DNA from: an uncultured Solirubrobacterales bacterium
GTDB lineage: Bacteria > Actinomycetota > Thermoleophilia > Solirubrobacterales > Solirubrobacteraceae
Assembly (NCBI GenBank): GCA_903959665.1
Contig: CAJBXY010000224.1
Location: 1 to 29,352 of the forward strand
Direction: 5' to 3'
Length of the DNA stretch: 29,352 bases
The notes below the pieces were generated by a model, which saw nothing but the letters and a program-made list of their open reading frames with translations, had not been told where the DNA came from and did not search any database. The translations under genes were made by a program, and so were the position numbers. Positions 16,414-23,640 of this stretch are shown piece by piece (position 1 is the first letter of the stretch; each line of letters begins with the position of its first letter).

Positions 16414-16654
16414 CGACGTCCTTGAATTAATCCGCACGCACCTCGCCGACGAGCTTGACGTAGACCCTGCGGCGATCACCGACGAGACGCGCTTCAAAGA
16501 AGATCTCGAGGCCGATTCGCTCGACCTCTACACGCTCGTCCAAGAATTTGAAGATACGTACGGCACGAAGATGTCGGATGAGCAGGCCGCAGAGATTCTC
16601 ACCGTCGGCCAAGCAATCGACTTTGTCCTCGCCCACACCAGCGCCAGCTCCTGA
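16403..16654 (+). CDS. acpP: Acyl carrier protein
   Basis: The 83-residue acidic protein carries growing acyl chains on a 4'-phosphopantetheine arm. The arm attaches at Ser39 in EADSLDLYTLVQEFE, the conserved DSL motif. I start at the ATG at 16403, inside the plsX end, because it gives the normal length and N-terminal helix (MTRDDVLELIRTHLA). Its UGA stop is followed in the same frame by the conserved N-terminus of RNase III without any canonical start codon. This is the first point to check for this gene pair. Confidence 0.94.
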   Translation: MTRDDVLELIRTHLADELDVDPAAITDETRFKEDLEADSLDLYTLVQEFEDTYGTKMSDEQAAEILTVGQAIDFVLAHTSASS

Positions 16655-16657
16655 GCC

Positions 16658-17329
16658 CTGCAAACCCTCACCTCACTCCTCGACGATCTGCCGGCCGGCC
16701 TTTACCGGCAGGTCTTCACGCACGCCTCATGGGGCGAACGCAGCAGCGACTCCTACGAGCGTCTTGCCTTTCTTGGCGACAGCGTGCTTGGTTTGGCGAT
16801 CACGGCGCACCTTTATCCACTCTTGGAAGCCGACCGCTTCGGCGCTGGGCGGCTGACGAAGATCAGGGCGCAGACGGTTTCGGGCGCCGCCTGCCGCGAG
16901 GTCGCAGTTCGCTTGGACGTGCCGGGGCGGCTCGCTGCGGCGGCGCCGGAGGGAACGCCACTTGCCGACACGCTGGTCAGCGAGCGCGTCCTCTCGTCGA
17001 TCGTCGAGGCGATCATCGGAGCCTGCTACCTCGATCAGGGCTACGAGACAACTGCTGCCGCTGTGGTCGACTGTTTCGCACCGGAGTTGGCGCTTGCGCT
17101 GGAACATCCGATCGACTTCAAGTCGGCGCTGCAGGAACAGCTTGCTGCGCGCGGTCAGCTGGTCGAGTACGAGATCTTGAGCGAGGAAGGGCCGCCGCAC
17201 GAGCGCACCTTCACGGTCACAGCGAGCGTCGCCGGCGCAGTAGTCGGCAAGGGGATTGGGCGGACGAAGAAGGCCGCCGAACAGGAAGCGGCGCGGATCG
17301 CGCTCGGGCCCGCGAGCGAGGACGACTGA
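16658..17329 (+). CDS. rnc: Ribonuclease III, with an apparent CTG start and altered active site
   Basis: RNase III cuts double-stranded RNA in rRNA and mRNA processing. From the CTG at 16658 the protein has 223 residues: a catalytic domain (about 1-140) and a dsRNA-binding domain (about 152-220; ALQEQL, then GKGIGRTKKAAEQEAAR). The signature YERLAFLGDSVLG is at 33-45, and the second acidic cluster is SERVLSSIVEAIIGACYLD. No ATG, GTG or TTG lies between the acpP stop and GTG 16784, and 16784 would cut through the signature (after Asp41). CTG 16658 gives a normal N-terminus (MQTLTSLLDDLP, then FTHAS). Compared with Aquifex E40, D44, D107 and E110, the residues are Ala37, Asp41, Ser114 and Glu117, so two metal ligands are missing. 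It abuts smc. Confidence 0.85.
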   Translation: MQTLTSLLDDLPAGLYRQVFTHASWGERSSDSYERLAFLGDSVLGLAITAHLYPLLEADRFGAGRLTKIRAQTVSGAACREVAVRLDVPGRLAAAAPEGTPLADTLVSERVLSSIVEAIIGACYLDQGYETTAAAVVDCFAPELALALEHPIDFKSALQEQLAARGQLVEYEILSEEGPPHERTFTVTASVAGAVVGKGIGRTKKAAEQEAARIALGPASEDD

Positions 17330-17330
17330 G

Positions 17331-20300
17331 ATGCATCTGAAGTCGATCAGCCTCAAGGGGTTCAAGTCGTTCCCCGAGCGGACGGTGCTCGAATTCGCTC
17401 CCGGCGTTTCTGTCGTCGTTGGCCCGAACGGCTCGGGCAAATCGAACATCACCGACGCCGTCCTCTGGGCAATGGGCGAGCAGTCTCCGCTCGCGGTGCG
17501 CGGTCAGAAGATGCAGGACGTGATCTTTGGTGGCGGCCACGGCGTCAAGGCGCGCTCCTCGGCCGAGGTTGAGCTGATCATCGACAACTCTGATGGCGCG
17601 ATCGAGATGCCGATGGGAGAGATCTCGATCCTCCGCCGTCTCGACCGCAACGGTGAAGGCGAATACCGCCTGAACGGAGCCCGCTGCCGGCTCGTTGACG
17701 TGCTTGAAGTGCTTTCCGATACGGGACTAGGCAAGGAGATGCACTCGGTCGTTTCACAGGGCCGCGTTGAGTCGATCGTCACCTCGAAGCCGCGCGATCG
17801 TCGGCTGCTGATCGAAGAGGCGGCCGGGCTCGGGAAACACCGCAAGCGCCGCCGCCGCGCGCAGATCAAGCTCGACCGCGCGCAGGAGAACCTTGATCGG
17901 TGCCTCGACATCGAGCGCGAAGCGCGCTCGCAGCTGCGGCCACTCAAGCGGCAGGCCGAGGCGGCCGAGCTGCTGGCGCGCGTCGAGCGGCAGACGACAG
18001 AGGCATCTTGGGAGCTGGTTCGCGACGCCTCGCGCTTGGGCCGCAGTTCGCTCGAGAGCTCTGAGAAGGCGGCGACCGAGGCTCGCCAGGTACGTGACGG
18101 CCTTCAACAGAAACTCGGCCAGGTTGACCTGCGCAGAGAGCAGGCCGAGAAGCAGCTCGCGGAGCGGAGCGAGCGGCGCGAAGCGATCGCCCGCAGAGGC
18201 GAACTTGCACGCAGTGCCGCCGGCAAGATCGAGATGCGGATCGAAAGGGCGCGCGAGAACGCGCTGGCGCTAGCCGATCGCTTAGAGCAGCGCGACTTCC
18301 AGCTCGAGCGTCTAAGGCCTCAGGTTGCCGCCGACTCGCCAGACCTCAGCGGCAGCGAGCGGATAGCGGCGTTGGAAGCCAATCTGGCGAAGCTTGACCT
18401 TGAACGTGCCGCTGAGCTTGACGCCGAGCTCGCAGCGCTGCTGATCGAGCGCGACGAAGCCGTCACCGAGAGCGAGGCTGCCACCGCAGCCGCAGCGAAG
18501 CTGATCGCGCAGCGGCAGGCCGCTGAGGCCGCGGCAACGGGAACGCGCGCGCAGCTGCGCGAGCTCGAACAGGCAAGCGAGCAGGCTGGTCGCGAACTCT
18601 CGCGGCTCCAGGCAGAGCTCGGCCGGCTCGATGACTTCCTCCGCGAACACGCCGACGCGCCTGAAGGGAAACCGTCCCTGGCCGGCAGCCTCGAGGTCGA
18701 AGCCGGCTACGAGACGGCGGTGGCTGCGGTGCTTGGGGTTCGCCTGCGCGCCGCGATCGTCGACGACCTCGCCAGCGGTCAGCAGCTCCTCGCGCGGCTC
18801 GGCGCCGATGGAGGCTCAGCACTCGTCGCGGCCGCGGGTCGGCCAGCGCAGGGCGCAGACGCAGCGCCGGCCGGCGCCCGCGCTTTGGCGGATTGCGTCA
18901 GCGGCGGCGCCAACGCAGAGCTTGGGCGCAGGCTTCTGGCAGGGGTTTGGTTGGTCGAATCGTTCGAACCATTGCCGGGTGACTTTGCGGCGATCGCGGT
19001 AACGCGTGAAGGGCGCGTCTGGAACGGCGCCACCGGAGAGCTGCGCCAGAGCGCTCACGGCAGCGGCGAGCAGCTCTTGGCTGAGCGCCAGCGCCGCGAG
19101 GAACTCGCTGCGCAGGTTGCCAGCGCCGCCGACTGCGCGAACGCAACGACGGCGGCCTCGACCGATGCAGCGCAGGCCTGCACGGTGGCAGAGCAGGCCC
19201 TTGCAAACGCCGACGACGACGCTCGCGCAGGTGAGCGCGAAGCCGCCCAAGCAGCCGAGGGCGCTCGCCGCGCCGAGTGGATCATCGACCAGCGCCGCCA
19301 GGCCCCTGAGCAGGGCGCCGGGGCGGTTGCGCGGGCGCAGCTCGAGGGCGAGCTCGCCGCCGAGCGCAGGGTCGCTGAGCAGGCGGCAGAGGCGCGCGAC
19401 CAGCGCAGGCAGGCGGTCGCCAGCTTGGAACGGGCGATCGCTTACGAAGTTGGTCTCGTCCCCGCCTACAACGCTTTCGAGCAGTCGCTCGCTAGCGCCC
19501 AGGCAGCCGTCGCCGAGCGGGTCGTGCTCTTTGAAGCCGAGCTTGAGGCCGACCGCCTAGGCAACGCCGGCGTGAGCGATGATCTGCGCGCCTTCGCTCA
19601 ATCCGGCGCCGAGCTCCAGAGCGCGCTCCGCGAGGCCGGTGAGGCGGTCACGGCGGCAGAGGTGACCGCTCAGCAGGCCCGCGATCAGCACGCTGAAACC
19701 GAGGCAGAGCTGGTGCGCCTTGCGGGGCTGCTTGGGCTCGAGGCAGAACCTTCGGAAGAGCCGCTTGATCAGGAGGCGGTCACAGCGCTTGAGGAACGGA
19801 TCGTGCGGCTGGAGCGCCGTCGCGAACAGATCGGGCCGGTCAACCCGCTCGCCAAAGCGCAGTATGAGGAGGCGCTCGAGCACGTCGAGACGCTTGAGCA
19901 TCAACGGACCGATCTAGAGACTGCGATGCGCGAGCTGCGGACACTGATTCGCGACACCGACCGCCAGATCCGCGAGAGCTTTGAAGAGACCTTCGAGGCG
20001 GCGGCGAAGAATTTCGAGGAGCTGGCAGCCCACTGCTTCCCCGGTGGCCGCGGCCGCCTGCGACTTGTGCGCGAAGAGCAGGCCCCCAAGGCCGTGCTCG
20101 GTGGCGGCGAAGGCGAGGAGGAGGCAGCACGGCTTGAGGCGGCTGAGGATCAGGCCAACGCCGAGGCCGAGCGCGAAACCGGTGAGCCGGAGGATGATCT
20201 TGGCGTCGAGATCGAAATCACCCCGGCCGGGAAGTCGATGAAGCGCTTGACGCTTCTCTCCGGCGGCGAGAAGTCAATGACCGCGATCGCCTTCCTCTTC

Positions 20301-20570
20301 TCCGTCTTCCTCGCGAAGCCCTGCCCGTTTTACATCCTTGATGAGGTCGAGGCGGCCCTCGATGACCTGAACATTGGGCGCTTCCTCGAGCTGCTTCGGC
20401 TCTACCGTGACCGCGCTCAGTTCATCGTCGTCACGCACCAGCAGCGGACGATGGAGGCCGCCGACTCGCTCTATGGAGTTTCGATGGGCGGGGACGGCGT
20501 TTCAAAGGTGATCAGTCGCAAGCTGCCGGCCGAGGTCGATGGCGATGGCAGCGTCGTGCAGGCAGCCTGA
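17331..20570 (+). CDS. smc: Chromosome segregation protein SMC
   Basis: SMC dimers organise and separate chromosomes using ATP. The 1079-residue protein has an N-terminal head with MHLKSISLKGFKSF and Walker A GPNGSGKSN at 31-39. A coiled coil runs to about 435, then a hinge (about 445-570; GSLEVEAGYETAVAAVLG), a second coiled coil to about 890, and the C-terminal head. The ABC signature LLSGGEKSM lies near 975 and Walker B FYILDEVEAALDD near 1001. It is about 100 residues shorter than typical SMC, through shorter coils. An acidic low-complexity insert at about 924-956, rich in Glu and Ala, precedes VEIEITPAGK in the head. The ATG at 17331 is one base after the rnc stop. ScpA and ScpB are not in the window. 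Confidence 0.96.
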   Translation: MHLKSISLKGFKSFPERTVLEFAPGVSVVVGPNGSGKSNITDAVLWAMGEQSPLAVRGQKMQDVIFGGGHGVKARSSAEVELIIDNSDGAIEMPMGEISILRRLDRNGEGEYRLNGARCRLVDVLEVLSDTGLGKEMHSVVSQGRVESIVTSKPRDRRLLIEEAAGLGKHRKRRRRAQIKLDRAQENLDRCLDIEREARSQLRPLKRQAEAAELLARVERQTTEASWELVRDASRLGRSSLESSEKAATEARQVRDGLQQKLGQVDLRREQAEKQLAERSERREAIARRGELARSAAGKIEMRIERARENALALADRLEQRDFQLERLRPQVAADSPDLSGSERIAALEANLAKLDLERAAELDAELAALLIERDEAVTESEAATAAAAKLIAQRQAAEAAATGTRAQLRELEQASEQAGRELSRLQAELGRLDDFLREHADAPEGKPSLAGSLEVEAGYETAVAAVLGVRLRAAIVDDLASGQQLLARLGADGGSALVAAAGRPAQGADAAPAGARALADCVSGGANAELGRRLLAGVWLVESFEPLPGDFAAIAVTREGRVWNGATGELRQSAHGSGEQLLAERQRREELAAQVASAADCANATTAASTDAAQACTVAEQALANADDDARAGEREAAQAAEGARRAEWIIDQRRQAPEQGAGAVARAQLEGELAAERRVAEQAAEARDQRRQAVASLERAIAYEVGLVPAYNAFEQSLASAQAAVAERVVLFEAELEADRLGNAGVSDDLRAFAQSGAELQSALREAGEAVTAAEVTAQQARDQHAETEAELVRLAGLLGLEAEPSEEPLDQEAVTALEERIVRLERRREQIGPVNPLAKAQYEEALEHVETLEHQRTDLETAMRELRTLIRDTDRQIRESFEETFEAAAKNFEELAAHCFPGGRGRLRLVREEQAPKAVLGGGEGEEEAARLEAAEDQANAEAERETGEPEDDLGVEIEITPAGKSMKRLTLLSGGEKSMTAIAFLFSVFLAKPCPFYILDEVEAALDDLNIGRFLELLRLYRDRAQFIVVTHQQRTMEAADSLYGVSMGGDGVSKVISRKLPAEVDGDGSVVQAA

Positions 20571-20608
20571 CCCGCGCTAGCCGGCCACTTCCCCCAGGCC
20601 CAAGCCGG

Positions 20609-20614
20609 TAGGCT
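20609..20614 (+). promoter_or_regulatory. Putative -10 element (TAGGCT) of the NfeD-like gene
   Basis: TAGGCT lies 7 nt before the ATG at 20622. The AGGAG between them touches the ATG and is too close to act as a normal ribosome binding site, so a leaderless start is the simpler reading. Confidence 0.45.
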
Positions 20615-20621
20615 CTAGGAG

Positions 20622-21086
20622 ATGTCGACTCCCGTGATCTGGCTTCTGGTAGCTGCCGCCTTGGCTCTCGCCGAGATCGTCACCGAGAGTCTCTTCTTGG
20701 CTCCACTTGTAGCCGCCGCGGTCGTGATGGCGGCCGGCGCGCTGATCGGTGCCCCGTTCGGTCTGGTCGTCGTAGTCGCGATCGCCGGCGCGGCGATCAC
20801 GCTGCTGATGCTGCGGCCACTGATGCGCCGAGAGCGCCTCGACTTTGCCGTCGGTGGGGCCGAACATGACTTTGTAATCGGGCAGCGCGGAGTCGTCGAA
20901 GAGCGCGTAGTCAACGGTGAGGCGACCGGTGTGATTGAGATCGACGGTGAAGCATGGACCGCACGCGCCAACGATGACGAGCGGACCTTCGCCCCCGGCG
21001 AGGCGGTTGAGGTCGTCGCCGTGCGCGGCGCAATAGCGGTTGTAGATCGGCCGCGAGCGGGCGCGAACGATGGCGTGCGCGCCTAA
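20622..21086 (+). CDS. NfeD-like membrane protein with OB-fold domain
   Basis: The 154-residue protein has two to three membrane helices in the first 68 residues, ending with a basic stop-transfer (RPLMRRER). A soluble beta-rich C-terminal domain follows (about 80-145) with VIGQRGVVEERVVNGEATGVI and DGEAWTAR, the typical NfeD C-terminal OB-fold pattern. Short NfeD proteins of this kind associate with SPFH/stomatin-family proteins and affect membrane microdomains. No stomatin or protease partner is next to it here, so its role is open. It stands alone between smc and rpsP. Confidence 0.8.
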   Translation: MSTPVIWLLVAAALALAEIVTESLFLAPLVAAAVVMAAGALIGAPFGLVVVVAIAGAAITLLMLRPLMRRERLDFAVGGAEHDFVIGQRGVVEERVVNGEATGVIEIDGEAWTARANDDERTFAPGEAVEVVAVRGAIAVVDRPRAGANDGVRA

Positions 21087-21101
21087 GCTGAGGCGCCCCG
21101 C

Positions 21102-21107
21102 TACCCT
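21102..21107 (+). promoter_or_regulatory. Putative -10 element (TACCCT) of rpsP
   Basis: TACCCT lies 36 nt before the rpsP GTG, giving a leader of about 30 nt. Unlike its neighbours, this leader contains a good ribosome binding site. Confidence 0.35.
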
Positions 21108-21132
21108 CTAGCGCTGACGTTCTGTGAACTTC

Positions 21133-21139
21133 GAGAGGA
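21133..21139 (+). promoter_or_regulatory. Ribosome binding site of rpsP
   Basis: GAGAGGA ends 4 nt before the GTG at 21144. It is one of the few clear Shine-Dalgarno sequences in the window and it fixes the GTG start. Confidence 0.6.
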
Positions 21140-21143
21140 ACCT

Positions 21144-21389
21144 GTGGCCGTACGACTAAGGCTCACGCGAGTGGGCGGCAAGAAAAATCCGATCTGGCGA
21201 GTTGTTGTAGCCGACCAGCGCTCACCGCGCGACGGCCGCTTCATCGAGGTCGTCGGGCAGTACAACGCCCAGACCAACCCCTCAACTGTCACGCTCGACG
21301 AGGATCGGATCAAGCTCTGGCTTGATAAGGGCGCGCAGCCGACCGCTCAGGTTCGCAAGCTGCTGCACACGCAGGGCATTCCCGTCTAA
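21144..21389 (+). CDS. rpsP: 30S ribosomal protein S16
   Basis: This 81-residue protein helps assemble the small subunit. It has the S16 landmarks: VRLRLTRVGGKKNPIWRVVV at the N-terminus, RSPRDGRFIEVVGQYN in the middle, and DRIKLWLDKGAQPT near the end. The GTG start is set by a strong ribosome binding site. It opens the conserved series rpsP-khpA-rimM-trmD-rplS. Confidence 0.97.
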   Translation: MAVRLRLTRVGGKKNPIWRVVVADQRSPRDGRFIEVVGQYNAQTNPSTVTLDEDRIKLWLDKGAQPTAQVRKLLHTQGIPV

Positions 21390-21392
21390 GCT
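21387..21392 (+). promoter_or_regulatory. Possible -10 element (TAAGCT) overlapping the rpsP stop
   Basis: TAAGCT begins with the rpsP stop codon and lies 6 nt before the khpA ATG. It could give khpA-rimM-trmD a second, leaderless transcript, though read-through from rpsP is equally likely. Confidence 0.3.
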
Positions 21393-21398
21393 GAGCCG

Positions 21399-21632
21399 AT
21401 GCGCGAACTACTCGAGTTTCTGGCCCGCTCGTTGGTTGACGACCCTGCCGCGGTAGTCGTAGAACAGTTTGACGACGACGACGGGACGGTCGTGCTCGAG
21501 CTGGTGGTCGGGGAAGACGATTACGGCAAGGTGATTGGGCGTGGTGGTCGCACCGCCAACGCGCTGCGCACAGTGCTCAAGGCTGCCGCCGTGCGCGAAG
21601 AACGCCGCGTCATCGTCGACATCGTCGACTGA
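21399..21632 (+). CDS. khpA: KH-domain RNA-binding protein KhpA
   Basis: The 77-residue protein is a single type II KH domain. Its RNA-binding GXXG loop is GRGG in GKVIGRGGRTANALR (residues about 46-60). KhpA proteins bind RNA as homodimers or with KhpB and affect ribosome maturation and cell division in Gram-positives. Its place between rpsP and rimM is the standard one. It ends one base before the rimM GTG. Confidence 0.94.
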   Translation: MRELLEFLARSLVDDPAAVVVEQFDDDDGTVVLELVVGEDDYGKVIGRGGRTANALRTVLKAAAVREERRVIVDIVD

Positions 21633-21633
21633 C

Positions 21634-22134
21634 GTGGCCGCCGAGGCAGAGCGCTGGTTGCAGGCCGGCAGAATCGGCCGCCCGCACGGGCTCGATGGAA
21701 GTTTCTACGTAACGCGCGCTCGGGCCGTCCTGCTGGAGGTTGGTGTAGGGGTTCGCGTCCAAGAGGACGAGTTCACGATCGAACGGCGCGCCGGCACCGA
21801 TCAGAAGCCGATCCTGCGCCTGACGGGCGTCGCTACCCCAGAGGCGGTCGATCAGATCCGTGGACAGGCGATCTTCTGCCTGCTCGCCGATGCTCCGTCG
21901 CTCGGCGAGCGCGAGTGGTGGGCGGAGGAGCTTGAGGGTTGCAGCGTGACCGATGGCGCTACGACGGTCGGCGAGGTCTCCAAACTTCTCGTGCTTCCGT
22001 CCTGCGAAGTGCTTGAGGTGAAGCGCCCCGACGGAAGCGAGCTGCTGGTTCCAATGGTTAGCGACGCGATTCGCTCCGTAAACGTCGATCAACGCAAGAT
22101 CGACGTCAACCTTGCATTCGTCGGCGGTGGTTAG
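21634..22134 (+). CDS. rimM: Ribosome maturation factor RimM
   Basis: RimM binds the 30S head with S19 and helps 16S rRNA maturation. The 166-residue protein has AGRIGRPHGLDGSFYVTRA near 11-29, the entry to its N-terminal barrel. The PRC-barrel half carries LVPMVSDAIRSVNVDQRKIDV. I start at the GTG at 21634, one base after the khpA stop, because earlier in-frame codons lie inside khpA and give a non-homologous Ser-rich leader. It is 3 nt before trmD. Confidence 0.93.
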   Translation: MAAEAERWLQAGRIGRPHGLDGSFYVTRARAVLLEVGVGVRVQEDEFTIERRAGTDQKPILRLTGVATPEAVDQIRGQAIFCLLADAPSLGEREWWAEELEGCSVTDGATTVGEVSKLLVLPSCEVLEVKRPDGSELLVPMVSDAIRSVNVDQRKIDVNLAFVGGG

Positions 22135-22137
22135 CCG

Positions 22138-22833
22138 ATGCAGCTCGACGTCGTGACGCTCTTCCCGCAATGGTTCGAATGGTTCGCTGAGCAGCGCCAT
22201 GTTTCCAACGCGCTCGCGAGCGGCAGCGAACTAAGGGCGCTCGATCTGCGCGAGCACACGCCGCTCAGTGGCGGCCAGGTCGATGACACGCCATTCGGCG
22301 GTGGTGCTGGCATGGTGCTGCGCGTCGACGTGATGGAGGCTGCGCTGCGCGGGTTCTACGGCGTCGATCCGGTCGAGCTGCCGCGCCAGCGCCGTGTGAT
22401 CGCGCTTACGCCCGGTGGCCGCGTGCTTGACGAGCAGCTCGTCAACGAGCTGGCGGCCGAGCCCGCCGTGACGCTGCTCTGCGGCCGCTATGAAGGGTTC
22501 GACGAGAGAATCGTTCAGCACTTCTGCAGCGACGCTGTTTCGATCGGGCGTTACGTGATCGCCGGCGGTGAGCTCGCCGCGATGGTCGTCTGCGACGCGA
22601 TCTTGCGCAAACAGCCCGGCGCGCTAGGCGACGCCGACTCAGCGGTCGAAGAATCGTTCAGCGCGGCGCTCGAGGGCGACCCGGAATATCCGCACTACAC
22701 AAGGCCTGCCGAGTTCCGAGATTGGGGCGTTCCTGACGTGCTGCTCTCGGGCCACCACGAGGAGATTCGGCAGTGGCGACGCGCGAGAAGTCGGGAGCGT
22801 GGGGCAGCTTCTGGCGACGCTCCGCTATCCTGA
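22138..22833 (+). CDS. trmD: tRNA (guanine37-N1)-methyltransferase TrmD
   Basis: TrmD methylates G37 of tRNAs to prevent +1 frameshifting. The 231-residue protein has the trefoil-knot SAM site: DTPFGGGAGMVLR near 49-61, LLCGRYEGFDERI near 117-129 and SIGRYVIAGGELAAM near 137-151. The substrate part is YPHYTRPAEFRDWGVPDVLLSGHH. The usual SIGDY is SIGRY here, an unusual replacement inside the knot region. Length and order are otherwise normal. The stop overlaps a TATCCT hexamer that may belong to rplS. Confidence 0.95.
   Translation: MQLDVVTLFPQWFEWFAEQRHVSNALASGSELRALDLREHTPLSGGQVDDTPFGGGAGMVLRVDVMEAALRGFYGVDPVELPRQRRVIALTPGGRVLDEQLVNELAAEPAVTLLCGRYEGFDERIVQHFCSDAVSIGRYVIAGGELAAMVVCDAILRKQPGALGDADSAVEESFSAALEGDPEYPHYTRPAEFRDWGVPDVLLSGHHEEIRQWRRARSRERGAASGDAPLS
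22826..22831 (+). promoter_or_regulatory. Possible -10 element (TATCCT) for rplS
   Basis: TATCCT lies at the trmD stop, 74 nt before the rplS ATG. It would give rplS its own transcript with a leader of about 67 nt. No clear ribosome binding site precedes the ATG. Confidence 0.3.
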
Positions 22834-22905
22834 TCTATCTCGCTCCGGTCGCGACGCTGATGCGCTCGCTGGAAATACGGCCGAACCTTCGCGAGCGCCC
22901 TCAAT

Positions 22906-23640
22906 ATGAGCACAGTAATCGAAAATCTTGAACGCGCACAATTGCGCCGCGTGCCCGATTTCGCCCCTGGCGACCGGGTCAAAGTCCACTTCCAAGTGAT
23001 CGAGGGCGAGCGGCGTCGTACACAGGTCTTCGAAGGCGTCGTGATTGCCCGCCAAGGAAGTGGCGCGCGCGAAACGTTCACCGTCCGCAAGCAGTCTTTT
23101 GGCGTCGGCGTGGAGCGAACCTTCCCCGTGCACTCGCCGAAGATCGAGAAGATCGACGTGGCCGCACGTGGCGACGTTCGCCGCGCCAAGCTTTACTACC
23201 TGCGCGATCGCGTCGGCAAGGGTGCCCGCGTTCGCGAGCGCGACTACTACGGCCCCGAGGATGAGGTCGCTCCCGGGCTCGTTCACGAGCCTCTCGTCGC
23301 CGACGCCCCCGAGGGCGAAGCGCCGCTCGATGGCGAGGGAGTCGAGCAGGACGTCGCTGAGGTAGCCGCAGTTGAAGGCGACGGAGCGGACGAGGTTGCC
23401 GCTGAGGAGTCAGTCGAAGTCGCGGCCGACGAGCAGCCTGAGGCCGAAGCGCCGGCAGATCAGCAGCCCGAAGCCGCGGCGGAAGCCAACGCGCCGGCCG
23501 ACGAGCAGCCAGAGCCTGAAGCTGAAGCGCCGGTCGACGAGCAGCCTGAGGCCGACAGCAGTGACGCGGCGCCCGCAGCCGAGGGGGATTCAGAGCAGCC
23601 GGCCGACGGCAGCGACGAACCTTCCGGCGACGAAGCGTGA
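22906..23640 (+). CDS. rplS: 50S ribosomal protein L19 with a long acidic C-terminal extension
   Basis: Residues 1 to about 115 form a normal L19: PDFAPGDRVKVHFQVIEG, RRRTQVFEGVVIARQGSG, RETFTVRKQSFGVGVERTFP, SPKIEKIDV and RRAKLYYLRDRVGKGARVRE. L19 sits at the 30S-50S interface. A tail of about 129 residues made mainly of Glu, Asp, Ala, Pro and Gln then doubles the protein to 244 residues. The tail contains imperfect DEQPEAEAPA-type units at 175-218. It stays in frame and ends where lepB begins (4-nt overlap GTGA), so it is part of the gene and not an assembly slip. A disordered, strongly negative tail on a ribosomal protein may bind cations or basic partners; that is inference. Confidence 0.93.
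   Translation: MSTVIENLERAQLRRVPDFAPGDRVKVHFQVIEGERRRTQVFEGVVIARQGSGARETFTVRKQSFGVGVERTFPVHSPKIEKIDVAARGDVRRAKLYYLRDRVGKGARVRERDYYGPEDEVAPGLVHEPLVADAPEGEAPLDGEGVEQDVAEVAAVEGDGADEVAAEESVEVAADEQPEAEAPADQQPEAAAEANAPADEQPEPEAEAPVDEQPEADSSDAAPAAEGDSEQPADGSDEPSGDEA
23428..23553 (+). repeat. Imperfect tandem repeats encoding Asp/Glu-Gln-Pro-Glu-Ala units in the L19 tail
   Basis: Four units begin DEQPEAEAPA, DQQPEAAAEA, DEQPEPEAEAP and DEQPEADS, at residues 175, 185, 199 and 211. The DNA repeats share GACGAGCAGCC at the unit starts. Unit length varies (8-14 codons), as expected for slippage-prone low-complexity coding DNA. Confidence 0.7.

Noticed and set aside
16652..16660. UGA read-through making an ACP-RNase III fusion as the main product
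   Set aside because: ACP has a normal C-terminus at the stop, and CTG 16658 explains the RNase III N-terminus more simply; kept only as an alternative in the findings.
16727..17452. Long minus-strand open frame opposite rnc and the smc start
   Set aside because: No recognisable motif, and it is antisense to two clear conserved genes.
20577..20611. Possible hairpin after smc (CTAGCCGGC with GCCGGTAG)
   Set aside because: The stem needs a bulge, the loop is long and there is no T-run; not convincing as a terminator.
22860..22931. Possible 23-codon upstream reading frame overlapping the rplS start
   Set aside because: It has no ribosome binding site or family and could arise by chance in the leader.
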